Origin: Intrasporangium_A sp051961875
GTDB taxonomy: Bacteria; Actinomycetota; Actinomycetes; Actinomycetales; Dermatophilaceae
Assembly: GCF_051961875.1 (NCBI RefSeq)
Contig: NZ_JBQCCV010000313.1
Coordinates: 1-30,458, forward strand
Direction: 5' to 3'
Length of the DNA stretch: 30,458 bases
Made by a program: the position numbers and the translations under genes. Numbering within the stretch: the first letter of the stretch is position 1; the number at the start of each line of letters is the position of its first letter. This document shows, one piece after another, positions 23,619 through 30,458 of this stretch. The notes beneath the pieces were generated by a model. That model saw nothing but the letters and a program-made list of their open reading frames with translations, was not told where the DNA came from and did no database searches.

Positions 23619-23640
23619 CTACTACGAATAGTAGTATGAT
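23619..23640 (+). promoter_or_regulatory. Dyad operator abutting a -10 box, upstream of the DUF6767 operon
   Basis: CTACTA (23619-23624), loop CGAA, TAGTAG (23629-23634) form a perfect 6-bp inverted repeat directly followed by TATGAT (23635-23640), a near-consensus -10. The dyad fills the spacer where RNA polymerase would sit. GAGGAGG and the ATG follow 8 and 25 nt after the -10. A BlaI/CopY-type repressor is one guess, given the TACTA/TAGTA symmetry and the copper gene beside it. Confidence 0.5.
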
Positions 23641-23664
23641 CGTCGACGAGGAGGTCGAGTCGAG

Positions 23665-23841
23665 ATGCCGCGAGCCACGCCGAAGTGCCCCATCCGGGTG
23701 GGCGAGCCGTGCTCGCTGTGCTTCCCTGGGGCGAGCGGGCCTCAGGACTGCGGACTCGTCTATCTGGTCCAGTCCGACCCGGAGTGGCGCGAGCAGCTCG
23801 CCGACAAGCGTCGCGAGGTTCAGGCCGCCCGCGCTTCCTGA
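23665..23841 (+). CDS. Small Cys-rich protein, DUF6767-like
   Basis: A 58-residue protein with four cysteines, C8, C16, C19 and C29, in the spacing C-x7-C-x2-C-x9-C. The segments KCPIR-GEPCSLC-PGASGPQDC fit my recollection of DUF6767, a short actinobacterial family found beside nitrilase-like hydrolases. The four cysteines suggest a zinc or iron-sulfur site. The C-terminal 25 residues are a charged helix. It has a strong GAGGAGG ribosome binding site 10 nt before the ATG and its own promoter with a dyad. The nitrilase gene follows after 48 nt. Function unknown. Confidence 0.8.
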   Translation: MPRATPKCPIRVGEPCSLCFPGASGPQDCGLVYLVQSDPEWREQLADKRREVQAARAS

Positions 23842-23889
23842 GCGTGGACGGTCGACGCGCCGAGGTCGGCGACGTGTGAGGCTTGGCCC

Positions 23890-24693
23890 ATGAAGGTTGC
23901 AGTCATCCAGCTCGCCTACGGCGATGGTGAGTCCGTCGCGGAGCGGACCGCTCGGGTCACGGCACTCGTGCGGCAGCAGGAGGGGCACGACCTCGTCGTC
24001 CTCCCGGAGCTCTGGGCGGCCGGTGGGTTCGACTACCGGAACTGGCCCGAGCGGGCCGAGCCCGTCGACGGGCCGATCGCGCAGGCGCTCGCCTGGGCCG
24101 CTCGCGACGCCGGCGTCACGCTCCATGGTGGGTCGATCGTCGAGTCCGGCGCCCCCGAGGCCACTGACGGGCACGGCTGCTGGAACACCTCCCTCGTCTT
24201 CTCGGCGGACGGTGAGCTCGTCGCGACCTACCGCAAGATCCACCGCTTCGGCTTCGGACAGGGGGAGCCGAAGCTCATGGATCCAGGCGCCGACATCGTG
24301 ACCGTCGACGTCCCCGTCGCCGGCCGCGAGCCCGTCCGTGTCGGGCTGTCCACCTGCTACGACCTCCGCTTCCCGGAGCTCTACCGCGCGCTGCTCGACC
24401 GGGGCTCGGAGGTCTTCGTCATCCCAGCTGCGTGGCCGAAGCCCCGGATCGCGCACTGGTCACTGCTCGGCCGCGCTCGCGCCATCGAGGACCAGTGCGT
24501 CGTGGTCCAGTGCAACACGGCCGGCAGCCACGCCGGCCACGAGATGGGCGGCCAGTCGCAGGTCGTCGACGCCTCCGGTGCCGTCCTGGCCGAGGCCGGG
24601 CCCGACGAGGAGGTCCTCAGCGTGGAGGTCGACATCCCGACGGTTCACCAGGTCCGCACTGCGTTCCCGGTCCTCGCCGACCGGAGGCTCTGA
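23890..24693 (+). CDS. Carbon-nitrogen hydrolase (nitrilase superfamily)
   Basis: A 267-residue nitrilase-fold hydrolase with the complete triad: E40 (VVLPELW), K116 (TYRKIHRFGF) and C156 (LSTCYDLRFPELYR). LSTCYDLRFPELYR and the length resemble the omega-amidase / deaminated-glutathione amidase (Nit) branch rather than true nitrilases, so an amide such as 2-oxoglutaramate or deaminated glutathione is a plausible substrate; actinobacteria with mycothiol may use another amide. It ends in TGATG, sharing a base with the next start (24693), so it is translationally coupled to the thioredoxin-NHL gene. Confidence 0.92.
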   Translation: MKVAVIQLAYGDGESVAERTARVTALVRQQEGHDLVVLPELWAAGGFDYRNWPERAEPVDGPIAQALAWAARDAGVTLHGGSIVESGAPEATDGHGCWNTSLVFSADGELVATYRKIHRFGFGQGEPKLMDPGADIVTVDVPVAGREPVRVGLSTCYDLRFPELYRALLDRGSEVFVIPAAWPKPRIAHWSLLGRARAIEDQCVVVQCNTAGSHAGHEMGGQSQVVDASGAVLAEAGPDEEVLSVEVDIPTVHQVRTAFPVLADRRL

Positions 24694-26561
24694 TGGCGAC
24701 CCAGAATGCCGTGCCCAGCGCCCGCGCCCGTGCTCGCGTCCGCGCACCGGAGCTTGTCGGCCGCGGGTGGCTCAACACGGGCGGCCGCCCCATCACCCTG
24801 TCCGACCTCCGGGGCCGCATCACCGTCCTGGACTTCTGGACCTTCTGCTGCGTCAACTGCCTCCACGTCCTCGACGAGCTCCGCCCGGTGGAGCAGGAGT
24901 TCGACGGAGCCCTCACGATCATCGGGGTCCACTCACCGAAGTTCGAGCACGAGGCCGACCCCGTCGCGCTCGCCGCCGCCGTCGAGCGGTATGCCGTCCA
25001 CCACCCGGTGCTCGACGACCCTGAGCTCACGACGTGGCGGGCCTACACGGCGCGCGCGTGGCCGACGCTGGTCGTCATCGACCCCGAGGGCTTCATCGTC
25101 GCCTCGATGTCCGGCGAGGGGCATGGGCCCGGCCTCGCGGCGCTGGTGCGTGAGCTCATCGCGGAGCATACGGCGAAGGGCACGCTCCAGCCCGGCGACG
25201 ACCCCTACGTCCCGCCGGCGCCGGCCGACACGACGCTCCGGTTCCCGGGCAAGGCAGTTGCCCTCCCGGACGGTTCCTTCCTCGTCTCCGACACTGCAAA
25301 TCACGAGGTGGTCCATCTCGAGGCTGACCTCGAGACCGAGCGCGCACGATGGGGCGGCCCGGGTGTCCTCAACGAGCCGCAGGGCCTCCTGCTCGCTCCT
25401 CCTGCGCTCCGCGAGCGCCTCGACGTCGACGTCGTCGTCGCCGACTCGGTGAAGCATCAGCTCAAGGGAATCCGGTTCTCTGACGGCACCATTCATACTC
25501 TGGCCGGCACGGGCCGACAGCTGCGGGAGCGGAGCGGCGGCGGTCCGGCGCTGGCCCAGCCGCTCTCGACCCCGTGGGACCTCGCCTGGTTCGGAGACCG
25601 CGTCGTCGTCGCCATGGCCGGCACGCACCAGTTGTGGGCCTGGACGCCGGGCGAGACCCTGGAGGACGGCGTCGTCGAGGTGGTGGCCGGCACGTCGAAC
25701 GAGGGGCTCGTCGACGGGCCGTCGCGGCAGGCCTGGTTCGCCCAGCCCTCCGGGCTCGCCACGACGCAGGCCGGCGACCGGCTGTGGATCGCCGACTCGG
25801 AGACGTCTGCCCTACGGTCCCTGCGCCGCAATGAGACTGGCGACCTCGTCGTCGAATCCCATGTCGGGACAGGGCTGTTCGACTTCGGCCACCGCGACGG
25901 TCCGGCGGACCAGGCCCTGCTCCAGCATCCCCTCGGTGTCACGGAGCTGCCCGACGGATCCGTGGCGATCAGCGACACCTACAACGGCGCGATCCGCCGC
26001 TACGACCCGCCGACCGGGCAGGTCACGACCCTGGCCCAGGGCCTTGCCGAGCCGAGCGATGCCGTCGTCGAGACGGATCCGGAGACCGGCCAGACCCGGC
26101 TGGTCGTCGTCGAGTCTGCCGCGCACCGCCTGGTCCGGGTGCCGCTGCCCGAGGATGCGCAGCAGGTCGACGGGCCGGCGCACCGCACCCAGCGACCACC
26201 GACGACCCTGCCGCCGGGGACCGTCGAGCTCGAGGTCAGCTTCGTGCCGCCGCCCGGACAGAAGCTCGACGACCGCTGGGGCGACCCGACGATGCTCGAC
26301 GTGTCCGCTTCTCCGCCCGAGCTGCTCGCCGCGGGAGCCGGGCGCGCGCGAGGGTTGCGGCGCACGCTCGAGGTGGTGAGCGGCATACCGAGCGGGACAC
26401 TCCACGTGTCGGTGCAGGCTGCCGCCTGCGACGGCGACCCCGAGACCGGCGAGGTGCCCGAGCACGCCGCCTGCCATCTCTTCCAGCAGGACTGGGGCAT
26501 CCCGGTCACCGTCGACCCCGAGGGCGACTCGCGGCTGAGCCTTGATCTGCGGGGCGTGTGA
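24693..26561 (+). CDS. Thioredoxin-like / NHL-repeat protein (NHLRC2-like)
   Basis: A 622-residue three-domain protein resembling animal NHLRC2. A thioredoxin-like domain covers about 30-155 with the redox-type motif FWTFCCVNC (C53-V-N-C56). A six-bladed NHL beta-propeller follows, about 190-490 (repeated motifs such as LPDGSFLVSDTANHEVV, WIADSETSALRSL and LPDGSVAISDTYNGAIRRY). A C-terminal beta-rich domain runs to the end. No signal peptide, so probably cytosolic. GGAGG precedes the ATG, which overlaps the nitrilase stop. The family function in bacteria is unknown; the CCVNC site suggests thiol-disulfide chemistry. Confidence 0.9.
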   Translation: MATQNAVPSARARARVRAPELVGRGWLNTGGRPITLSDLRGRITVLDFWTFCCVNCLHVLDELRPVEQEFDGALTIIGVHSPKFEHEADPVALAAAVERYAVHHPVLDDPELTTWRAYTARAWPTLVVIDPEGFIVASMSGEGHGPGLAALVRELIAEHTAKGTLQPGDDPYVPPAPADTTLRFPGKAVALPDGSFLVSDTANHEVVHLEADLETERARWGGPGVLNEPQGLLLAPPALRERLDVDVVVADSVKHQLKGIRFSDGTIHTLAGTGRQLRERSGGGPALAQPLSTPWDLAWFGDRVVVAMAGTHQLWAWTPGETLEDGVVEVVAGTSNEGLVDGPSRQAWFAQPSGLATTQAGDRLWIADSETSALRSLRRNETGDLVVESHVGTGLFDFGHRDGPADQALLQHPLGVTELPDGSVAISDTYNGAIRRYDPPTGQVTTLAQGLAEPSDAVVETDPETGQTRLVVVESAAHRLVRVPLPEDAQQVDGPAHRTQRPPTTLPPGTVELEVSFVPPPGQKLDDRWGDPTMLDVSASPPELLAAGAGRARGLRRTLEVVSGIPSGTLHVSVQAAACDGDPETGEVPEHAACHLFQQDWGIPVTVDPEGDSRLSLDLRGV

Positions 26562-26630
26562 GCAGACCCCGGCGTGGGTAGGGGACGGCCGAGGCGCGCG
26601 GCCCCGCGTGCCCCGGACAAGGAGACGAAC

Positions 26631-26891
26631 ATGGGTATCGGTCTCGGAATCATCCTGCTCGTACTGGGCTCGATCTTCTACTTCACGAACCTCGACACGA
26701 GCCTGCTCAACACGAACCTCAACACCGTCGGCATCATCCTCATGGCGGCCGGTGCGCTCGCCATCATCCTCGCCCTCATCATCAACGCGCAGCGGACCCA
26801 CACGGAGCACACGACCGTCGTGGAGCGCCGCGGCGGTCCCGATGTCGTGGAGCGGGAGCGTCAGGTCATCGACCGTGACGACGAGGTCTGA
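26631..26891 (+). CDS. Small membrane protein, DUF6458-like
   Basis: An 86-residue protein with two TM helices: about residues 2-20 (GIGLGIILLVLGSIFYF) and 31-52 (TVGIILMAAGALAIILALII). A hydrophilic acidic tail rich in Glu, Arg and Asp follows. The start MGIGLGIILLVLG matches the actinobacterial DUF6458 family as I remember it; function unknown. AAGGAG lies 7 nt before the ATG. It follows the NHL protein by 69 nt and is ended by a strong hairpin. Confidence 0.82.
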   Translation: MGIGLGIILLVLGSIFYFTNLDTSLLNTNLNTVGIILMAAGALAIILALIINAQRTHTEHTTVVERRGGPDVVERERQVIDRDDEV

Positions 26892-26918
26892 CCTGACCTG
26901 ACAAAGAACTTCGGGGCC

Positions 26919-26959
26919 ACGGCGGCCCGGGTGCCAGCACGGGGTGCCCGGGCCGCCGT
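26919..26959. terminator. Strong 13-bp hairpin between convergent genes
   Basis: Arms ACGGCGGCCCGGG (26919-26931) and CCCGGGCCGCCGT (26947-26959) pair perfectly around a 15-nt loop. It sits between the ends of the DUF6458 gene and the convergent acyl-CoA dehydrogenase gene, so it can serve both. Confidence 0.75.
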
Positions 26960-26982
26960 CTGCGTGCTCGCCCCTCCTGCGG

Positions 26983-28845
26983 CTAGAACGCCGCTTCGGG
27001 CACGTCCATGAGGGAGTTGTCCGTCGCCTCGACGATGGCCCGCTCGGCCGCGAGCCGGGGCAGGACGTTTCTCGCGTAGAAGGAGGCGGCAGCGACCTTG
27101 CCCGTGTAGAAGTCCGCGTCCTTGCCGGCCGCCCCGGCGTCGAGCGCCCGCTGGGCCACCTCGGCCTGTCGGAGCAGGAGCCAGCCGACGAGGAGGTCGC
27201 CGGCCGCGAGCAGGAACCGCGTGCTGTTCTGGCCCACCATGTAGAGGTTCGAGACGTCGCCGCCCATCCGGGGGTCGGACTTCATGAGGTCGCCGACCAT
27301 GTGGCCGAGCATGCCCTGGACGTCCTCGAGCGCCTTGCCGAGCAGCTCACGCTCCCGGTCGAGCGAGCCGCCGAGGTCCTTCGCGAACTCCTGGATCTGC
27401 CCCGCGACGTGCTGCAGGGACTGGCCCTTGTCCCGGACGATCTTGCGGAAGAAGAAGTCCATGCCCTGGATCGCCGTCGTGCCCTCGTAGAGGGTGTCGA
27501 TCTTCGCGTCCCGGACATACTGCTCGATCGGGTAGTCCTGCAGGAAGCCGGAGCCGCCGAGGGTCTGGAGCGACTCGGTGCCGAGCAGCACCCAGGCCCG
27601 CTCCGAACCGAGGCCCTTGACGATGGGCAGGAGCAGATCACTGACCCGGCTCGCAAGCTCCGCGTCAGATCCCTTCTCCAGGGGGGCGGCGGGATTGCCG
27701 CCCTGTGCCTGGGCGACGACGTCCTGCTGTGCAGCGGTGTAGACGACGAGTGCCCGGAGTCCCTCGGCGTAGGCCTTCTGGAGCATCAGCGACCGGCGCA
27801 CGTCCGGGTGGTGCGTGATCGTGACGCGCGGCGCCGTCTTGTCCGTCTGCTGCGTCAGGTCCGCGCCCTGCACGCGCTGCTTCGCGTACTCGAGGGCGTT
27901 GAGGTAACCGGTCGACAGCGTCGCAATTGCCTTGGTGCCCACGAACATTCGCGCGTTCTCGATGACCTTGAACATTTGCGCGATGCCGTCATGGACATCC
28001 CCGAGGAGCGTGCCGACGGCCGGCTCGTGCTCGCCGAAGGTCACCTCGCACGTGGTGCTGACCTTGAGCCCCATCTTGTGCTCGACGTTCGTGACGTAGA
28101 CGCCGTTGCGGTCACGCAGCTCGCCGGTCTCGAGGTCGACGTGGAACTTCGGGACGATGAAGAGCGAGAGGCCCTTCGTGCCGGGCGCCGCCCCCTCGGG
28201 GCGGGCGAGCACGAAGTGGACGATGTTGTCGACCATGTCGGACTCGGCTGACGTGATGAAGCGCTTGACGCCCTCGAGGTGCCAGGTGCCGTCCGGCTGC
28301 TGCGTCGCCTTGGTGCGGCCGGCGCCGACGTCGGAGCCGGCGTCCGGCTCGGTGAGAACCATCGTCGTGTGCCAGCCCTGCTCGACGATGTGCCGGGCGA
28401 GCTTCCGCTGGTCCTCGGTGCCGAGGTGGTAGAGCAGGTTCGCGAAGGAGTAGCTGGCGGAGTACATGTGCACGGCGGGGTTCGCGCCGCAGACCATCTC
28501 CGCGACGGACCAGCGCAGCGACGGCGGGACGACCATGCCGCCGAGCTCGGCCGGCGCGTCGAGGTTGCCCCAGCCGGCGTCGACGTAGGCGCGGAACGAC
28601 TGCTTGAACGAGTCGGGGATCGTGACGGAGTGGGTCGTGGGGTCGTAGACGGGCGGGTTGCGGTCGGAGTCGAGCAGGCTCTCGGCGAGCTCGTTCTCGG
28701 CGAGGCGCGAGACCTCGTGGAGGATGTCCTTGGCGGCGTCGACGTCGACGTCCGCGTAGATGCCGTGCCCCAGCACGTCCTGCCGGCCGAACACCTCGAA
28801 CAGGTTGAACTCGAGGTCGCGCACGTTGCTCTTGTAGTGGCCCAC
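26983..28845 (-). CDS. Acyl-CoA dehydrogenase, long FadE5-like type
   Basis: A 620-residue ACAD of the long type with an N-terminal extension and a C-terminal helical domain. VLTEPDAGSDVGAG (163-176) is the FAD/substrate signature and Glu454 in DTLYEGTTAIQG is the catalytic base. Length and the motif layout match mycobacterial FadE5 (broad chain length). The start is GTG 28845 with AAAGGAG upstream; GHYKSNVRDLEFNLFEVFG is the conserved N-terminus. A promoter with a palindrome in its spacer lies 40-70 nt upstream, so it is probably controlled by a TetR/FadR-like repressor of fatty-acid use. It converges on the DUF6458 gene. Confidence 0.95.
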   Translation of the reverse strand: MGHYKSNVRDLEFNLFEVFGRQDVLGHGIYADVDVDAAKDILHEVSRLAENELAESLLDSDRNPPVYDPTTHSVTIPDSFKQSFRAYVDAGWGNLDAPAELGGMVVPPSLRWSVAEMVCGANPAVHMYSASYSFANLLYHLGTEDQRKLARHIVEQGWHTTMVLTEPDAGSDVGAGRTKATQQPDGTWHLEGVKRFITSAESDMVDNIVHFVLARPEGAAPGTKGLSLFIVPKFHVDLETGELRDRNGVYVTNVEHKMGLKVSTTCEVTFGEHEPAVGTLLGDVHDGIAQMFKVIENARMFVGTKAIATLSTGYLNALEYAKQRVQGADLTQQTDKTAPRVTITHHPDVRRSLMLQKAYAEGLRALVVYTAAQQDVVAQAQGGNPAAPLEKGSDAELASRVSDLLLPIVKGLGSERAWVLLGTESLQTLGGSGFLQDYPIEQYVRDAKIDTLYEGTTAIQGMDFFFRKIVRDKGQSLQHVAGQIQEFAKDLGGSLDRERELLGKALEDVQGMLGHMVGDLMKSDPRMGGDVSNLYMVGQNSTRFLLAAGDLLVGWLLLRQAEVAQRALDAGAAGKDADFYTGKVAAASFYARNVLPRLAAERAIVEATDNSLMDVPEAAF

Positions 28846-28884
28846 CGCTGCTCCAACTCCTTTGTTACCGACGAGTCAACTTTC

Positions 28885-28913
28885 ATCATGCTACCCGGTA
28901 GTAACAATCGCAA
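28885..28913 (-). promoter_or_regulatory. Promoter with operator in its spacer (FadE5-like gene)
   Basis: On the minus strand: -35 TTGCGA (28913-28908), 17-nt spacer, -10 CATGAT (28890-28885). The 11-bp palindrome CTACCCGGTAG (28891-28901) lies inside the spacer, directly beside the -10. Predicted leader is about 33 nt. Confidence 0.5.
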
Positions 28914-28925
28914 CCGGAACGGCCC

Positions 28926-28955
28926 GTATGCCGGTGGGTCGGCCCAGCGGCATAC
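28926..28955. terminator. Hairpin built from two inverted CGGCATAC motifs
   Basis: GTATGCCG (28926-28933) pairs with CGGCATAC (28948-28955); after one G-G mismatch TGGG pairs with CCCA around loop TCGG. Stem 8 + 4 bp. It lies between the amidase end and the ACAD promoter; terminator or protein-binding site. Confidence 0.4.
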
Positions 28956-28982
28956 CTCGCCTCTCGGTGCTGGCAGGGACAG

Positions 28983-29017
28983 CGAAGGGCCCGGTCCGTG
29001 CGGACCGGGCCCCTTCG
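28983..29017 (-). terminator. Strong hairpin after the amidase gene
   Basis: Arms CGAAGGGCCCGGTCC (28983-28997) and GGACCGGGCCCCTTCG (29002-29017) pair with one bulged base around loop GTGC. It lies 10 nt after the stop of the minus-strand amidase gene. Confidence 0.7.
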
Positions 29018-29026
29018 TGGCCGGGG

Positions 29027-30458
29027 TCAGCTGGACGGCGGGGCCTCGTAGGCCCACAGCCGCTTCGCGACGGCGTCGCTGACCACTCCGGTGCTCCCCA
29101 GGACGACGATGCGGGCTGGCTTGAGGCGGGTCAGCTCGTCGAGCGTGGCCTGGGGCACCGTGGTCGCGCGAGTCAGCAGGATGGGGCCGCCGCGGAAGCC
29201 GCCGGCCGCGCCGCCGGCTAGGGCGTCGGGGAAGTCGTCCCCGGTCGCCACGAAGGCGATCGGGACGCGGGTGCCGAAGGTCGTGGCGGACACCTTGGCG
29301 GCTGTGGTGTAGCGGTCCGACCCGGCGGCCCGTGAGACGTTGGCGGAGTAGGCCCGGAGCGACTGCTCCACCGAGGCCGGGACGACGCCGGTGCTGCCGA
29401 GGACGACGATGCTGCGGGGCTTGAGCCTCGCCAGCTCCGTGGCCGTGGCGGGCGGGATGGACCCTCCCTTGACGAGCAGCACCGGTCCGTCCTTCATGCC
29501 ACCGGCGGGGCCTCCGGCGAGGGCATCCGGGAAGTTCGTGCCGGTCGCGACGTAGGCCACGGGTGCCCCGGCAGCGAAGGTGGACCGCGATACCGCGGAG
29601 GCAGTGTCGTAGCGGTCCGGGCCGGCCTGGCGCTGCACCGTGCCGGCGTAGGACCGGAGCGTCGACTCCAGCGACGCGGAGATCACCCCGGTCGAGCCGA
29701 GGACCACGATCTTGCGCGGCTTGAGCCGCCGCAGCTCGGTCGCCGTCGCATCGGGGAGGCTCGTCTTGCGGGTGAGCAGGATCGGGCCGCCCAGCGACCC
29801 GGCCGCGGCGGCCCCGGCGAGGGCGTCGGGGAAATCGGCGCCCGTGGCGACGTAGGCGACGGGAGCGCCGGCGCCATAGGTCTGCGCGGAGACCGCCGCG
29901 GCCGTCTCGTAGCGGTCGGCGCCCGCCAACCGGGCGACGGCCGGGGCGTAGGTGGCAGCCTGCTGGCGGATGGTCGGCAGCTTGGCGTAGAGGTACTTGC
30001 CCGGGCACTCCGTGTAGTTGTCCTTGGCGTCCCGGTGCCCGGAGATGTTGTCGTAGGTCTTGCCGTTGATCGTGGTCCTGCCCTGGACGTCGAAGTGGTG
30101 GATCGACGCCTTCCAGGCGATGAGCCGGGCCAGCGCGGTGACGGTCGCGCTGCTTGGCTGGGCGGTCTCGTAGTTGCCGATCACAGACGCGGCGAAGACG
30201 TCCGAGTTGAGCCCGTAGGTGTGCGCACCGACGACAGCCTTGTCGACCCCGCCCCAGCGCCCCTCCCAGATCCGGCCGAACCGGTCGACGAGGAAGTTGT
30301 AGCCGATGTCGCGCCAGCCGTTGCCCTTGACGTGGTACGTGTAGATGCCGCGGATGATGCCGGGCACCTGGTCGGCGGTGTAGTCGTTGGCGTTGACGGT
30401 GTGGTGCACGAAGGCGGCCCGGACCCGGCCATAGGCGGGGTAGGACTGGTCGCGGATC
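29027..30458 (-). CDS. N-acetylmuramoyl-L-alanine amidase / PGRP with three cell-wall-binding repeats (5' end outside window)
   Basis: The gene enters from the right edge; its start and any signal peptide lie beyond 30458. The visible ~477 residues begin within a PGRP/Amidase_2 domain. VRAAFVHHTVNAND holds a zinc histidine, GYNFLVDRFGRIWEGRWGG is the conserved core, and GHRDAKDNYTECPG supplies the second histidine and the cysteine ligand. It would cleave the amide between muramic acid and L-alanine. Three CWB2-type repeats of about 97 residues follow, each starting ADRYxTA or similar and containing VAYVATGxxFPDALAG and IVVLGSTGV; they bind the cell wall. So it is a secreted, surface-attached autolysin or remodelling enzyme. 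A strong hairpin follows the stop. Confidence 0.93.
   Translation of the reverse strand, partial: IRDQSYPAYGRVRAAFVHHTVNANDYTADQVPGIIRGIYTYHVKGNGWRDIGYNFLVDRFGRIWEGRWGGVDKAVVGAHTYGLNSDVFAASVIGNYETAQPSSATVTALARLIAWKASIHHFDVQGRTTINGKTYDNISGHRDAKDNYTECPGKYLYAKLPTIRQQAATYAPAVARLAGADRYETAAAVSAQTYGAGAPVAYVATGADFPDALAGAAAAGSLGGPILLTRKTSLPDATATELRRLKPRKIVVLGSTGVISASLESTLRSYAGTVQRQAGPDRYDTASAVSRSTFAAGAPVAYVATGTNFPDALAGGPAGGMKDGPVLLVKGGSIPPATATELARLKPRSIVVLGSTGVVPASVEQSLRAYSANVSRAAGSDRYTTAAKVSATTFGTRVPIAFVATGDDFPDALAGGAAGGFRGGPILLTRATTVPQATLDELTRLKPARIVVLGSTGVVSDAVAKRLWAYEAPPSS

Noticed and set aside
23636..23893. An open frame from the ATG inside the TATGAT box
   Set aside because: It is out of frame with the conserved four-cysteine protein starting at 23665, which has a proper ribosome binding site and family match; the ATG is part of the -10 box.
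1215..28955. CGGCATAC as a KOPS or Chi-like polar motif
   Set aside because: Orientation is mixed (10 plus, 7 minus), whereas such motifs are strongly strand-biased within one replichore. A genome-wide count could still change this.

Overview
The window is high-GC (about 70%) actinobacterial chromosome. GC-rich third codon positions, a mycothiol-dependent maleylpyruvate-isomerase-family protein, a DHA2 exporter paired with a TetR regulator, an E1-alpha/E1-beta/E2 oxoacid dehydrogenase operon, a CopD-CtaG fusion and the small families DUF6767 and DUF6458 all fit Actinomycetia. Gene style suggests Micrococcales, perhaps Intrasporangiaceae, but this is an inference. There is no rRNA, tRNA, CRISPR array, phage module or insertion sequence. 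It reads as core chromosome with one catabolic cluster.

Layout. 1-241: a tandem repeat of about 81 bp carrying hairpins. 242-5804: a TfoX N-domain protein, a NUDIX hydrolase, a holin-like membrane protein next to 6-phosphofructokinase, an aromatic/histidinol-phosphate aminotransferase, a VOC protein and a solitary AAA ATPase. 6121-9808: a 2-oxoacid (probably branched-chain) dehydrogenase operon E1-alpha/E1-beta/E2. 9968-12793: a DHA2 exporter with a 200-residue tail, divergent from a TetR regulator. 12978-18468: an unrecognised Rossmann-like protein, then SDR, two acyl-CoA dehydrogenase-like subunits and a crotonase, followed by an MFS transporter (18600-19799). 19950-21539: a GAF-ANTAR protein and a mycothiol-dependent isomerase-family protein. 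21566-26891: CopD-CtaG fusion, DUF6767, nitrilase-family hydrolase, NHLRC2-like thioredoxin/NHL protein and DUF6458. 26983-30458: a FadE5-like acyl-CoA dehydrogenase and a partial amidase with three cell-wall-binding repeats.

How genes work together. The dehydrogenase operon would feed acyl-CoA, and the SDR/ACAD/ACAD/crotonase run looks like a beta-oxidation-type route for an unknown acyl-CoA. The two ACAD-like proteins look complementary: only the first keeps a plausible catalytic Glu, only the second keeps the usual C-terminal FAD-contact segment. The crotonase has lost both hydratase glutamates. The exporter and TetR share a symmetric divergent promoter.

The strongest signals outside genes are: (1) a dispersed octamer CGGCATAC, 17 copies by eye against about 1 expected, present in both orientations, over-represented between genes and, inside genes, forcing rare codons; (2) at least eight genes with a -10-like box ending 6-7 nt before the start codon, the pattern of leaderless mRNAs, including two divergent pairs with interlocked promoters; (3) dyad operators between or beside promoter boxes at 12127-12156, 23619-23634 and 28891-28901. 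I saw no clear defence or mobile system.
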